Positions 44,114-53,041 are shown, numbered from the stretch's first letter. The stretch: 64,000 nt of DNA from Halobacteriales archaeon QS_4_62_28 (GCA_003021685.1 PXRO01000037.1:221204-285203); one strand, 5' to 3'. Translations and numbers: made by a program. The notes: a model not told the origin generated them from the sequence alone.

Positions 44114-46033
44114 ATGAGTACGGTAGATAAGCAACTCGAAACAGTTCGTGCAGAGATCGCAGACGAGGTTCCGAGAGACATCTCCATCTCCGATGTGAAA
44201 TACGAGGGGCCGGAACTGGTCATCTATACGCGGGATCCGAAGAAGTTCGCGCGCAACGGCGACCTCGTCCGACGCCTTGCCAGCACACTCCGCAAGCGGA
44301 TCACCGTTCGACCCGACCCTGACGTGCTGACCCCGCCCTCACAGGCCAGAGAGGAGATCCGCTCGGTCATTCCCGAAGAAGCGGGCGTCACCGACCTCGA
44401 TTTCGACGCCGACACGGGCGAGGTCGTCATCCAGGCCGAGAAACCCGGCGTCGTCATCGGTCACAACGGGTCGACACTCCGGGAGATCACACAGAACGTC
44501 GGCTGGACGCCCGAAGTGGTGCGCACCCCACCGATAGAATCATCGACAGTCGAGAACGTCCGTAACTTCCTCAAGCAAGAGCGCAACGACCGGCGCAACA
44601 TCCTCGAACGCGTCGGCCGACAGATCCACCGTGAACCCATGTCCGACGACGAGTACGTCCGGATCACGACACTGGGATGCTGTCGGGAAGTCGGTCGCGC
44701 GGCCTTCGTCCTCTCGACGCCGGACACGCGCATCCTCATCGACTGCGGGGACAAGCCCGGTGCCGAGGGCGAAGTGCCCTACCTGGAAGTGCCCGAAGCC
44801 TTCGGTACCGGCGCGAACTCAATCGACGCGGTAGTGCTCACTCACGCCCACCTCGATCACTCCGCACTCGTCCCGCTGCTGTTCAAGTACGGCTACGACG
44901 GCCCGATCTACTGTACGGAACCGACACGAGACCTGATGGGCCTACTGACGCTCGATTACCTCGACGTGGCCGCCAAGGAAGGGCGCACGCCGCCCTACGA
45001 CTCCGAGATGGTTCGCGAGGCGATCAAACACACCATCCCACTGGAGTACGGCGACGTGACCGACATCGCACCGGATGTCAAACTGACGTTGCACAACGCC
45101 GGTCACATTCTCGGCTCTGCCGTGACCCACTTCCACATCGGCGACGGCCTGTACAACGTCGCCTTCTCCGGCGACATCCACTACGACGACACGCGCCTGT
45201 TCGACGGCGCGACGAACGAGTTCCCGCGCGTCGAGACGCTCGTCCTCGAATCGACCTACGGCGGTCGCAACGACTATCAGACCGATCAAACCGACTCCGA
45301 AAAAAAGCTCAAGAAAGTCATCAACGAGGCCGACGACCGCAATGGGACGGTCCTGATCCCGGCCTTCGCCGTGGGGCGTTCACAGGAGATCATGCTCGTC
45401 CTCGAAGAGGCCATGCGCGAGGGCGACATCCCCTCGATGCCGATCCACCTCGACGGGATGATCTGGGAGGCGACGGCGATCCACACCACTTACCCCGAGT
45501 ACCTGCGCGAGGACCTGCGCAACAAGATCTTCCACGAGGACGAAAACCCGTTTCTCGCAGACGAGTTCAACCACATCGACGGCGGCGAGGAGGAACGCCA
45601 GGCGGTCGCCGACGGCGGCCCCTGCATCGTCCTCTCGACATCGGGGATGGTCACCGGCGGTCCGATCATGTCCTGGCTCGAACATCTCGGTGGGGACGAC
45701 GACTCCACGATGGCTTTCGTCGGCTACCAGGCCCAGGGGACGCTCGGCCGACGCATCCAGAACGGCTGGGACGAAATCCCGATCAGCGACGACACCGGTC
45801 GCTCGAACACGATGCAAATGGAGATGAACGTCGAGACGATTGACGGGTTCTCGGGCCACGCCGACCGGCAGGGCCTGGAGAATTTCGTGCGCACGATGAA
45901 CCCTCGCCCCGAGAAGATACTCTGTGTCCACGGCGACGAATCATCGACACAGGACCTCTCTTCGGGGCTATACCACGACTACAACCTGCGGACCTTCGCG
46001 CCGAAGAACCTCGAAACGTTCCGCTTCGTATAG
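44114..46033 (+). CDS. fttA: Transcription termination factor FttA / aCPSF1 (KH, metallo-beta-lactamase, beta-CASP)
   Basis: A 639-residue archaeal CPSF73 homologue, known as an endoribonuclease that cleaves nascent RNA at U-rich 3' ends and releases RNA polymerase. N-terminal KH domains occupy about 1-170 (PGVVIGHNGSTLREI holds the GxxG-like loop at 112-120). The metallo-beta-lactamase part has the zinc motif THAHLDHS (HxHxDH, 244-249), HNAGHILGSA and FSGDIHYDDTRL. The beta-CASP part has LIPAFAVGRSQEIM, STSGMVTGGPIMSWLEH and GFSGHADRQGLENFV. Length and domain order are standard for archaea. It is transcribed alone, divergent from aroA. Identity is certain. Confidence 0.97.
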   Translation: MSTVDKQLETVRAEIADEVPRDISISDVKYEGPELVIYTRDPKKFARNGDLVRRLASTLRKRITVRPDPDVLTPPSQAREEIRSVIPEEAGVTDLDFDADTGEVVIQAEKPGVVIGHNGSTLREITQNVGWTPEVVRTPPIESSTVENVRNFLKQERNDRRNILERVGRQIHREPMSDDEYVRITTLGCCREVGRAAFVLSTPDTRILIDCGDKPGAEGEVPYLEVPEAFGTGANSIDAVVLTHAHLDHSALVPLLFKYGYDGPIYCTEPTRDLMGLLTLDYLDVAAKEGRTPPYDSEMVREAIKHTIPLEYGDVTDIAPDVKLTLHNAGHILGSAVTHFHIGDGLYNVAFSGDIHYDDTRLFDGATNEFPRVETLVLESTYGGRNDYQTDQTDSEKKLKKVINEADDRNGTVLIPAFAVGRSQEIMLVLEEAMREGDIPSMPIHLDGMIWEATAIHTTYPEYLREDLRNKIFHEDENPFLADEFNHIDGGEEERQAVADGGPCIVLSTSGMVTGGPIMSWLEHLGGDDDSTMAFVGYQAQGTLGRRIQNGWDEIPISDDTGRSNTMQMEMNVETIDGFSGHADRQGLENFVRTMNPRPEKILCVHGDESSTQDLSSGLYHDYNLRTFAPKNLETFRFV

Positions 46034-46088
46034 GCGGCCCGTCCCGTTTCCTCGTTCAATTTCTCTCCAATGTGACTGCCGACCACTG

Positions 46089-47216
46089 CTACTCGTCTCC
46101 CTCGCCATCGGTACTTTGCCAACGGAACGTTACCGTCCACTCCTGCTCGCCGTCGTCCGTTCGGGAACGTTCGACTATCTCCACGTCGTTGTCTGCTTCG
46201 GAGAGCGGTCGAACTTTCCGGAGCGTGCCGGTGAACATCTGTCTCTCTTCGTTTTCTACGGGTCGACTGGTCGTCTCGATCGGCCCGTCTTCCACTTCCA
46301 TCTCCTCGTAGTAGCCGGTCAGTCGCGTTCGGAAATCGCGGAGATAACTCGCCAGTTCGCCGCCAGCCATCGATGTGCTGAGTTCCGTCTCGCTCTTGTC
46401 GTGTGCCGCGTCGTGGCCGTTACCGCCGGGCGCGCCCTCCGAATGGCCGCCGATGACGGCGTTCAGGACAGCGCCGACGAGAATCACGAGTCCCGAGAAA
46501 TACAACCACGTAACGACGACGATCACGCCACCGAAGAAGCTCTCTGACCCATCGCCAGTGAAGACGAGATATACCTGGAAGACGGCCTGCAATGCTGCCC
46601 ATCCGAGTGCGGCAAAGACCGCTCCCGGGAGAACGTCTCGCCAGCCGAGTTCGGTGTCAGGGAAGCGATAGTACATGGGGAAGAAGGCCAGTACGAGTCC
46701 GGGGACGGGTACGAGCGGTGTCAGGAGGCCGACGAACGGAATCTGATCGGAGAGTATCTCGAAGACGGTACTGACCGCGACCGTTGCGACGATTGTGATG
46801 ATGACCGCGACCAGTGCGACGAACCCGTCGACGAATTTGTCGACTAACGTGTTCTCACCGACAGTCTCGTAGATCTCAGAGAAGGCGGTGTCGAGCCCAC
46901 GGAATATCTTGAGCGTCCCCCAGAGCAGCACGACTAGGCCGACGACAGACACGCTGGTCGCTTCCGACTCTCCCGAGAAGATTCCGGTGATGACGTCCGA
47001 TATCGGTCCCGGCAGTGAGTTCTCTATGATCGTGACGAGACGTGTTTCGAGGCCGCCACCGACGACCGAGATAAACAGCAACAGTAGGATCAAGAGCGGC
47101 GCGAGCGAGACGAACGCGTTGTATGCGATGCCCGCCGCCATGAACGAGACGTTCTTGTCGGAGAAATCCGAAAACACCTGCTTGCCGACTTCGAGGGGGT
47201 CCCACAGACTGGGCAT
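46089..47216 (-). CDS. YihY/BrkB-family membrane protein
   Basis: A 375-residue protein. Residues 1 to about 265 are the YihY (UPF0761) membrane domain with six helices: SFMAAGIAYNAFVSLAPLLI, LLFISVVGGGLETRLV, LWGTLKIFRGLDTAFSEIYE, two long helices around 135-190, and VVVTWLYFSGLVILVGAVLNA. The cytoplasmic tail of about 110 residues is acidic and partly folded, with ELASYLRDFRTRLTGYYEEM and a final EQEWTVTFRWQS strand. The molecular function of the family is not settled (an RNase BN label in old annotations is wrong). ATG 47216 is the only sensible start. Convergent with fttA, with 55 bases between stops. Confidence 0.85.
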   Translation of the reverse strand: MPSLWDPLEVGKQVFSDFSDKNVSFMAAGIAYNAFVSLAPLLILLLLFISVVGGGLETRLVTIIENSLPGPISDVITGIFSGESEATSVSVVGLVVLLWGTLKIFRGLDTAFSEIYETVGENTLVDKFVDGFVALVAVIITIVATVAVSTVFEILSDQIPFVGLLTPLVPVPGLVLAFFPMYYRFPDTELGWRDVLPGAVFAALGWAALQAVFQVYLVFTGDGSESFFGGVIVVVTWLYFSGLVILVGAVLNAVIGGHSEGAPGGNGHDAAHDKSETELSTSMAGGELASYLRDFRTRLTGYYEEMEVEDGPIETTSRPVENEERQMFTGTLRKVRPLSEADNDVEIVERSRTDDGEQEWTVTFRWQSTDGEGDE

Positions 47217-47290
47217 ATGATTCCTTGTGGAGGCATCTCAAAGAGAGTTGGCCGCGAGCGAGTCCCTGGCCTCTAGCTATAAATAAGATA

Positions 47291-47347
47291 CTGGCCGCAC
47301 TCTTGCCTCGTATGGACGATTCCCAGTACAAACGGCTTCGATCCCTG
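47291..47347 (+). pseudogene. Duplicated 5' end of the M20 amidohydrolase gene
   Basis: 57 bases match 48819-48875 with two mismatches: the last 20 bases before the ATG and the first 12 codons (MDDSQY-x-RLRSL) of the amidohydrolase. After this the similarity ends and the frame runs only 31 codons in total. A good TATA-like CTATAAATAAG lies about 27 bases upstream of this copy's ATG (47311), better than that of the intact gene. The surrounding 47217-47551 has no other gene; 47420-47550 is AT-rich. It looks like the old position of the gene start, separated from the intact copy by the beta-helix gene. Confidence 0.75.
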
Positions 47348-47551
47348 TATCGTATCCCCTCGTTTCCGTCTGCGGTCGGTCTCTGCATACAACGAATACG
47401 TCTGTAATACCGGCCAGCAGTCTTCTGTGTTTGTTTGGCTTACTCAAAACTGTATCATGGTAGTGTATGTGTTACAACCTGATATTCCCCATATAGTAAT
47501 AATCCGTTCACTAGAATTGTTACTCCCCTATTAGTGGACGGGGTGATCATA

Positions 47552-48664
47552 ATGACACGAGACATTTGCGCATGCCGACGCAGAGACGTATTGCAACTGA
47601 TCGGTGCTGTTGGGGTCGGTGCGACCGTTTCCGGGCACGGGGCCGCACAGTCACAGAACTGTGATCTGCAGGTCAATCCTGACGCCAATTCGCCACAGCA
47701 GTACGATACGGTCCAGGGTGCGGTCGACGATGCGTCTGCGGGTGACACCATCTGCGTGACGGCCGGGACCTACGAGGGCCAAGTCGTCGTCGACACGGAC
47801 GATTTAAGTATCAGAGGCACCGGGAACCCGAAAAACGTCGTCATTGATGGCGGAAGTGGCGTCCGTGATGCAGTTTTCATCACCAACGCCGCTGGCGTCA
47901 CCGTTGAGCGAATCACAGTCAGGAACACGGGCGGAAGCGGTGACTCTCAAGAGAGCTTCGGCGTTCGCGTCGTGGGCGAGAGTGACGGTTTCACCCTGGA
48001 GAATTCCGTCGTCGAGGACGTTAGCGAGGAGGCGCGGGCGACAGGACTCGGCGTCGATGCCGCACCCGGCCCGCTCCCCACTGTCAGCCCGAGTAAGGCA
48101 ACGATCAGCGGGACGACCGTTCGTAACTGTCGAATCGAGAATATCGCCGCAACGAGCGACAGCCCTGGCGGTGACTTCGGGAGTAAGTCGAAGGCGAAAG
48201 GCATCGCGAATCACGGCGACGTTCCGGGGACGACCATTGTGCAGACCACGGTCACGAACGTCGGATCGAGCGGTTCGACGTTCGGCCGCGCGGTGACTCT
48301 GACCGAGGACGACAACAACGTCGGCCCAACTGACTTCGAAATTCGACAGTCTGAGTTCAGTGACATGACGGGCACCTTCGGGAACCCGTTCGAAGGTGCC
48401 GCCCTGTTCGTCGGGGAGTACCCGGACTTCGGCGACCACGTCGTCGAGAACAACAACATCCTCTCGACGGTGGAGAACTTCCCCGACGGCGACCCCCCAC
48501 AGTCCAACAACGACGTGCTCGACGCACCCAGTAATTATTGGGGCGCCAGCGACGGACCGAACGTCGTCAATGGAGGCGGTGGAAGCGGATCCGCCGTCAC
48601 GAAAAACGTCGAATTCGATCCGATCAGGGAGGGCGAGGTGAACAACGCAGGAGCGAACGTATAG
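47552..48664 (+). CDS. Secreted right-handed beta-helix protein with Tat signal
   Basis: A 370-residue exported protein. The N-terminus has a twin-arginine signal: CRRRDVLQLIGAVGVGATVSG, with cleavage likely near HGAAQ-SQN. The mature part is a right-handed parallel beta-helix (pectate-lyase-like) with rungs such as YDTVQGAVDDASAGDTICVT, GVTVERITVRNTGG and GFTLENSVVEDVS, and it ends with the NYWGASDGPNVV motif common in such proteins. It could be a polysaccharide lyase, an adhesin or a structural surface protein; no catalytic residues are evident. ATG 47552 is preferred over 47534. It lies in a segment flanked by a 57-bp direct repeat, followed 9 bases on by an inverted-repeat element. Confidence 0.85.
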   Translation: MTRDICACRRRDVLQLIGAVGVGATVSGHGAAQSQNCDLQVNPDANSPQQYDTVQGAVDDASAGDTICVTAGTYEGQVVVDTDDLSIRGTGNPKNVVIDGGSGVRDAVFITNAAGVTVERITVRNTGGSGDSQESFGVRVVGESDGFTLENSVVEDVSEEARATGLGVDAAPGPLPTVSPSKATISGTTVRNCRIENIAATSDSPGGDFGSKSKAKGIANHGDVPGTTIVQTTVTNVGSSGSTFGRAVTLTEDDNNVGPTDFEIRQSEFSDMTGTFGNPFEGAALFVGEYPDFGDHVVENNNILSTVENFPDGDPPQSNNDVLDAPSNYWGASDGPNVVNGGGGSGSAVTKNVEFDPIREGEVNNAGANV

Positions 48665-48672
48665 CATTTCCG

Positions 48673-48751
48673 ATACTGCCGGCTGTCACTGTGTCATACT
48701 GTTCGCGACTCGGGGTTGCGAAATCTGTTACAGACGTACAGCCGGCAGTAT
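48673..48751. repeat. Inverted-repeat element, copy 1 (79 bp)
   Basis: Perfect 14-bp terminal inverted repeats (ATACTGCCGGCTGT at 48673-48686 and its complement at 48738-48751) enclose an inner hairpin (TTCGC...GCGAA, about 48701-48721). It begins 9 bases after the beta-helix stop. It shares ends and inner core (TTCGCGAC...GGG) with copy 3 at 62876 and ends with copy 2 at 50111. There is no coding capacity. It is MITE-like or a family of 3' RNA hairpins. Confidence 0.75.
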
Positions 48752-48839
48752 AACCTTGACAGCACTATTTTCGACGCTCGATCGGCAGCGCTAGTGGCAG
48801 CCGATACCAGTTAAGCCGCTGGCCGCGCTCTTGCCTCGT

Positions 48840-50111
48840 ATGGACGATTCCCAGTACGAACGGCTTCGATCCCTGCGTCGTGACCTGCACCGACATCCAG
48901 AACCCGCCTGGCGGGAGTTCTACACGACGGCGCGTCTCGTCGAGGAGGTACGGCCAGCGGCAGACGAGGTGATCGTCGGCCCGGACCTGCTGGACGACGA
49001 GCGCCGTCTCAACGTCTCCGACGAGGAGACGCTGGCCGAATGGCGCGAGCGCGCACTCGACGCGGGGGCAGACGAGGAGACGGTCGCCCACCTCGAAGAC
49101 GGTCAAACCGGTCTGATGGCGATACTGGACCGGGGCGAGGGGCCGACGGTCGGCCTCCGTGTCGACATCGACGGCCTGCCACGGGAGGAATCGGCGGACC
49201 CGGACCATCAGCCAGTCGCCGAGGGCTTTTGCTCCGAAACCGGCGCGATGCACGCCTGCGGGCACGACGCCCACGCGACGTTCGGCGTCGGCGTCTTGGA
49301 AGCCATCGCCAACAGCGACTTCTCCGGAACGCTCAACGTCCTGTTCCAGCCAGCAGAGGAGATCATCGGCGGCGCGAAGGCCGTCCAGCATCGGCATCTC
49401 GACGACATCGATTACTTGCTGGCGGTTCATATCGGACTCGACCACCCGACTGGCGAAATCGTCGCGGGGATCACGGACATCCTGGCGGTCAACCAGTTCC
49501 GCGCCGAGTTCACCGGCGAACCGGCCCACGCTGGCGGCCACCCGGCCCAGGGCCGCAACGCCGTCCAGGCGATGGCCGCGGCCGTCCAGAATCTCTCTGC
49601 GATTCCCCGCCACGAAGACGGGGTGACCCGGGTCAACGCCGGGGTCGCCGAGGGCGGGACGGCCACGAACATCATCCCCGAGCAGGCACGTATCGAGGGC
49701 GAGGTCCGGGGCGAGACGACCGATCTGATGACCTACATGCGCGACCGGGCCGACCGGGTGATCCAGAGCGCCGCCGGGATGCACGACTGCGAGGTCACTA
49801 TCGAGCAGACGGGCGACGCGCCGAGCGGGGACAACGACGACGAACTCGTCTCGCTGGGCTACGACGTGGCTGGCGACGTGCCCGGCCTCTCGTCGCGTCT
49901 CCGCACGGCACCGCTTGGCGGGAGCGAGGACGCGACGGTGCTCATGGGGCGGGTCCAGGAAACAGGCGGCAAAGCCGCGTTCGTCTGTGTCGGAACCGAC
50001 CATCCGGGCGGCCATCACACCGCGACGTTCGACGTGGACGAGCCGTCGCTGGCCATCGGTGTCGACTGGCTCTCGGCGACGTTGCGAGAGATTGCACGGC
50101 AACGGCCCTGA
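48840..50111 (+). CDS. M20D-family amidohydrolase/metallopeptidase
   Basis: A 423-residue zinc amidohydrolase of the IAA-amino-acid hydrolase/hippurate hydrolase (AbgA-like) group, which splits N-acyl amino acids or related amides. The LRRDLHRHPEPAWREFYTTA start is diagnostic. Metal ligands: MHACGHDAHATFGVG, QPAEEIIGGAKAV (catalytic Glu pair), the later His in HIGLDHPTGEIV, and FVCVGTDHPGGHHTATF at the end. The dimerisation domain includes GEPAHAGGHPAQGRNAVQAM and GTATNIIPEQARIEGEVRG. ATG 48840 is used; a TTG 3 codons earlier is unlikely. The first 12 codons plus promoter are duplicated at 47291-47347. The stop codon is the first base of inverted-repeat copy 2. Confidence 0.93.
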   Translation: MDDSQYERLRSLRRDLHRHPEPAWREFYTTARLVEEVRPAADEVIVGPDLLDDERRLNVSDEETLAEWRERALDAGADEETVAHLEDGQTGLMAILDRGEGPTVGLRVDIDGLPREESADPDHQPVAEGFCSETGAMHACGHDAHATFGVGVLEAIANSDFSGTLNVLFQPAEEIIGGAKAVQHRHLDDIDYLLAVHIGLDHPTGEIVAGITDILAVNQFRAEFTGEPAHAGGHPAQGRNAVQAMAAAVQNLSAIPRHEDGVTRVNAGVAEGGTATNIIPEQARIEGEVRGETTDLMTYMRDRADRVIQSAAGMHDCEVTIEQTGDAPSGDNDDELVSLGYDVAGDVPGLSSRLRTAPLGGSEDATVLMGRVQETGGKAAFVCVGTDHPGGHHTATFDVDEPSLAIGVDWLSATLREIARQRP

Positions 50112-50192
50112 TACTGTTTGTTGTAACTGTTTACCGCTGGCTCGCCGACACGGTGTGGCGAGCCAGCGGTGCTGACTTACAACAGACAGTAT
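50111..50192. repeat. Inverted-repeat element, copy 2 (82 bp)
   Basis: Ends ATACTGTTTGTTGTAA (50111-50126) and its complement (50177-50192) match in 15 of 16 positions. The centre is a perfect 13-bp hairpin, CCGCTGGCTCGCC (50134-50146) with its complement (50157-50169) and a 10-base loop. The first base is the last base of the amidohydrolase TGA, and the far end lies 24 bases from the convergent GGR stop. The same outer motif occurs at 48673 and 62876. Confidence 0.75.
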
Positions 50193-50215
50193 AAAAACAG
50201 GTTCGTGCGAGTGGG

Positions 50216-51589
50216 TCAGTATTTGGGGTCTGCGCCGGTGACGGCGTACACCTCGTCCATCAACTCGTCGCGCCGGGACTGCCACCGGCCGAAGTCGTCG
50301 GGACTGGACGGGTAGGACTCGTAGTGATCCAGCAGTGTGTCGGCGAGTTGCTTCGTCTGATAGAGGTCGTAAATCGTCCCCCAGTGGCCGAAGCTCTTGA
50401 TCGCGGTCTTGAGTTTGAGTCCCAGTCCTATGTCGGCCGACCCGGAGTACAGGGCGTCTGCGATCTTCGTGGCCGGCATCGCGGCCAGTAGTCCCATCAG
50501 GTCGTCCACGTCGTAGGCCGTCGTGAAGATGTTGTACACGTCCAGCGCCGCGTAGCGCGAGCCGAAGTGGGCCATCACGCGCTCGTTGTACTCCCAGAGG
50601 GCGGCCTCCTCGTCGGCCCGGCCGGATTCGAGCGCTTCGATAGCCTGCTCGCCGGCGTACTGGCCGGCGTAGGCGGCCCCCGCGATGCCGCCACCGGTTG
50701 TCGGGTTCACGTGGCCAGCGGCGTCGCCGACGGCGATAAAGCCCGGCGCGACGGCCGAATCGTAGGGCCGCCGGGTCGGCAGCGCCGCGCCGAGTTTGTC
50801 CTGGACGGTCACGTTCTCGAACTCCGGTCGCCCGGCGAGGTCCTGTTTGAGGTCGTCGACCAGTTCCATCGGTTCCTCGGTCATCTGGAACCCCAGACCG
50901 ACGTTGATCTCCGTGTCAGTGCGCGGGAAGTACCAGACGTAGCCCGCCGCGCGTTCGGCCGGCTTGAACACGAGCGCGTCGTCCCAGGGCACCGGTTCCT
51001 CGGTCTCGACGATCTCGCGATAGGCAGAACTGAACTGCGAGTAGGTGACGTTGGTGTCGAACGTCGCCGCGTCGAGGTCGGCCTTGTCCTGCAGGATCGA
51101 CAGCGCGCCCGCGGCGTCGATCACCAGGTCGGCCTCGTAGGTGACAGCATCGCCGTTCCGGATCCCGGAGAGTCCCGTCACGCGCCCGTCGTCGTCCTGG
51201 CGTACGTCCTGAACGACGGTGTCGTAGTGGAACTCGACGCCGGCCATTTGCGCACCCTCGATCAGCAGGCGGCCGTACTCCCAGCGGTCGATGACGGCGA
51301 GTTCGCCCGGCACCGGAATCTCCAGGATCGTGTTTTCCTCGGGAATCTCGAAGCGTCCGTGGTCGACACCAGTGTTGGTAAAAGCCCCCTCGATCTGTGA
51401 TTTGGGGATGGCCTTCGGGAAGTTCGAGGCACCCTTCAGTGCGTCGCCACAGGCGATGTGGCCCGCCTCCGTCTCGTCTTTCCGCTCGGCGACGACGACA
51501 TCGTACCCTTCGTGGGACAGCGTCGCCCCAGCGTAACAGCCCGACGTGCCCGCACCGACAATGGCCACGTCGTACTCGTATGTGGTCAT
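50216..51589 (-). CDS. Geranylgeranyl reductase (digeranylgeranylglycerophospholipid reductase family)
   Basis: A 457-residue FAD enzyme that saturates the isoprenoid chains of archaeal membrane lipids. The FAD-binding start is YDVAIVGAGTSGCYAGATLS, followed by HIACGDALKG, DLVIDAAGALSIL and the second flavin motif GFIAVGDAAGHVNPTTGGGI. The substrate domain has YVWYFPRTDTEINVGLGFQM, the PxxYxWxFP-like motif of the family. ATG 51589 is used (MTTYEYDV), with TTTATT-type promoter DNA about 30 bases upstream. It is divergent from a 2Fe-2S ferredoxin gene (51830). Reductases of this family can use ferredoxin as electron donor, so the two may be functionally linked. Confidence 0.93.
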   Translation of the reverse strand: MTTYEYDVAIVGAGTSGCYAGATLSHEGYDVVVAERKDETEAGHIACGDALKGASNFPKAIPKSQIEGAFTNTGVDHGRFEIPEENTILEIPVPGELAVIDRWEYGRLLIEGAQMAGVEFHYDTVVQDVRQDDDGRVTGLSGIRNGDAVTYEADLVIDAAGALSILQDKADLDAATFDTNVTYSQFSSAYREIVETEEPVPWDDALVFKPAERAAGYVWYFPRTDTEINVGLGFQMTEEPMELVDDLKQDLAGRPEFENVTVQDKLGAALPTRRPYDSAVAPGFIAVGDAAGHVNPTTGGGIAGAAYAGQYAGEQAIEALESGRADEEAALWEYNERVMAHFGSRYAALDVYNIFTTAYDVDDLMGLLAAMPATKIADALYSGSADIGLGLKLKTAIKSFGHWGTIYDLYQTKQLADTLLDHYESYPSSPDDFGRWQSRRDELMDEVYAVTGADPKY

Positions 51590-51712
51590 GCAGAGCACTG
51601 TTCTCCCGAGGGAGAAAACTCTTTATTCCGACGCCACAGAATCTGTCGATTCGACGGGTCGTTCACCGGCCCAGCGTCAGTGCCAGATCTCTTCGTTCCG
51701 GCTGTGATGGTA

Positions 51713-51727
51713 GTGATAACTTATCAC
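51713..51727. promoter_or_regulatory. 15-bp perfect palindrome in the GGR/ferredoxin divergent region
   Basis: GTGATAA-C-TTATCAC is a perfect dyad with 7-bp arms, located between two divergent genes (GGR start 51589, ferredoxin start 51830). Its size and symmetry fit a binding site for a dimeric winged-helix regulator. It lies about 103 bases before the ferredoxin ATG and 124 bases before the GGR ATG, so it could affect either or both. Function inferred only from symmetry and position. Confidence 0.45.
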
Positions 51728-51829
51728 ACGGACCGGACGATCCGGAGACGGGTGAACTACCCCGACCTACCGTGGGGACTGAATCCGTAGTCCGAAGAGT
51801 TTTGCCGGGTGGTTCCGAACCCCCGAAAT

Positions 51830-52156
51830 ATGAGCGAGCACACGGTCAAGTTCGTGGGGACCGGGGAGGTCATCACGGTTTCAGACAAAGAGACGATCCT
51901 GAGCCGCTGTATCGAGGAGGGGATCGCACAGGAGTACTCCTGTCGCGTCGGGATGTGTCTGGCCTGTTCCGCGGAGGTCGTCGAGGGTGATGTGGTCCAG
52001 CCTGCCGCGCGCGGGCTGACTGAACAGGAGCGTGAGAGCTACGCACTGACCTGCATGGCGCGGCCGGCATCGGACCTACAACTCGACCGCGGCAAGTACC
52101 CGCCGAGCATCGAAACGGAGACCGAGACGGACGAACCTGCCGCTGCTGACGATTGA
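51830..52156 (+). CDS. 2Fe-2S ferredoxin, plant type
   Basis: A 108-residue electron carrier with a beta-grasp fold: HTVKFVGTGEVITVSDKETIL at the start. The cluster cysteines are in YSCRVGMCLACSAEV (C-x4-C-x2-C) and LTCMARP, the chloroplast-type pattern. It is shorter than the main haloarchaeal ferredoxin (about 128 residues) because it lacks the acidic N-terminal insertion domain. An acidic tail (ETETETDEPAAADD) is present. ATG 51830 is preferred. Divergent from geranylgeranyl reductase, for which it could be the electron donor. That link is inference from position. Confidence 0.92.
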   Translation: MSEHTVKFVGTGEVITVSDKETILSRCIEEGIAQEYSCRVGMCLACSAEVVEGDVVQPAARGLTEQERESYALTCMARPASDLQLDRGKYPPSIETETETDEPAAADD

Positions 52157-52361
52157 TTCGATTACTTCCGGACGAACGAGCAGAAAGAAGTTCGGAGATA
52201 CTACTCGACAACTCAAGGCGGGCTTTCGACCGGTTTCAGACGCGTTGGCATGCGTCTGTCGAAAGGACAGATGATATAAGCGAGTGGCTCCTACAGTAGG
52301 TTGACCCGTTGCAGTCCTCCGCCAGGGGACGGCCGTCAAAGCTTGCCACACTTTCACAATC

Positions 52362-52961
52362 ATGACCAGTCGCGTATACAGACTCCACTCGACGCTCGAA
52401 CTGCCACTCGAAGACACGTACGATTTCTTCGAGGAACCTGATCTTCCCCCGAACATCTCCGATATCGAGATCACTCGCCGAAACAATACGCTAATTATCA
52501 GTGCTGTTTCGGCCGACGACACGATCAGCAAGTACACGCCAACGGCCCAGCTCAAGGCCAGCGTTACCGAAAACCGGGTGTACGAGGAAGATCCAGAAGA
52601 GATGGACGGTCCCGGACCGGGGCCGAGTGGCGGTGGTGGCAATCCTCAGTGGGGCGCATTCGAGGAGGAAGAAGAGGAGATACCGTCCGAACTCGTCGAG
52701 TACGCCTGTTTCAAGGGCGACCGCGAGACCGTTTTGCAGAACACGGCACTCCAGTACCCGATGTTCCAGGTGCTCTGTGAGGTCGCGAAAAACGCAGAGA
52801 AAGGCACTCTTACTGCGATTGTCTGCGTCGACGAGGAACTCGACGCAGTCCGTATCGTCGACGGCGAGGAACGACCCGCGACGATCAACGTCGCCGAGGA
52901 ACCACGCGAAGACCGCGACGACGACAGCGTCGACTGGCGAAACAACGAGTTCATCAGCTAA
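52362..52961 (+). CDS. Conserved haloarchaeal hypothetical protein (199 residues)
   Basis: Starts MTSRVYRLHSTLELPLEDTY. An N-terminal alpha/beta domain (about 1-75, including ISDIEITRRNNTLIISAVSA and YTPTAQLKASVTENRVYEE) is joined by a Gly/Pro/Glu linker (GPGPGPSGGGG) to a second domain (about 105-170: EYACFKGDRETVLQNTALQY and MFQVLCEVAKNAEKGTLTAI), ending in an acidic tail. I recall close relatives across haloarchaea but no known function. No membrane segment or catalytic motif. GATATAAG at about 52271-52278 may be its promoter, giving a leader of roughly 60 bases. Stands alone. Confidence 0.8.
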   Translation: MTSRVYRLHSTLELPLEDTYDFFEEPDLPPNISDIEITRRNNTLIISAVSADDTISKYTPTAQLKASVTENRVYEEDPEEMDGPGPGPSGGGGNPQWGAFEEEEEEIPSELVEYACFKGDRETVLQNTALQYPMFQVLCEVAKNAEKGTLTAIVCVDEELDAVRIVDGEERPATINVAEEPREDRDDDSVDWRNNEFIS

Positions 52962-53041
52962 TCGACGACACGTCTCTGGACTCGCTTCGTCGATGGCGAC
53001 TGGCACCATGAGACTAGCGACCGTCGGCCGAAAGATGTCCT

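Noticed and set aside
47311-47406. Apparent 31-codon gene with a good TATA box
   Set aside because: It is only the duplicated start of the M20 amidohydrolase followed by unrelated codons; recorded as a gene fragment instead.
48765-50285. 506-codon minus-strand frame opposite the amidohydrolase
   Set aside because: It spans the inverted-repeat element and the amidohydrolase active-site codons in antisense; not a gene.
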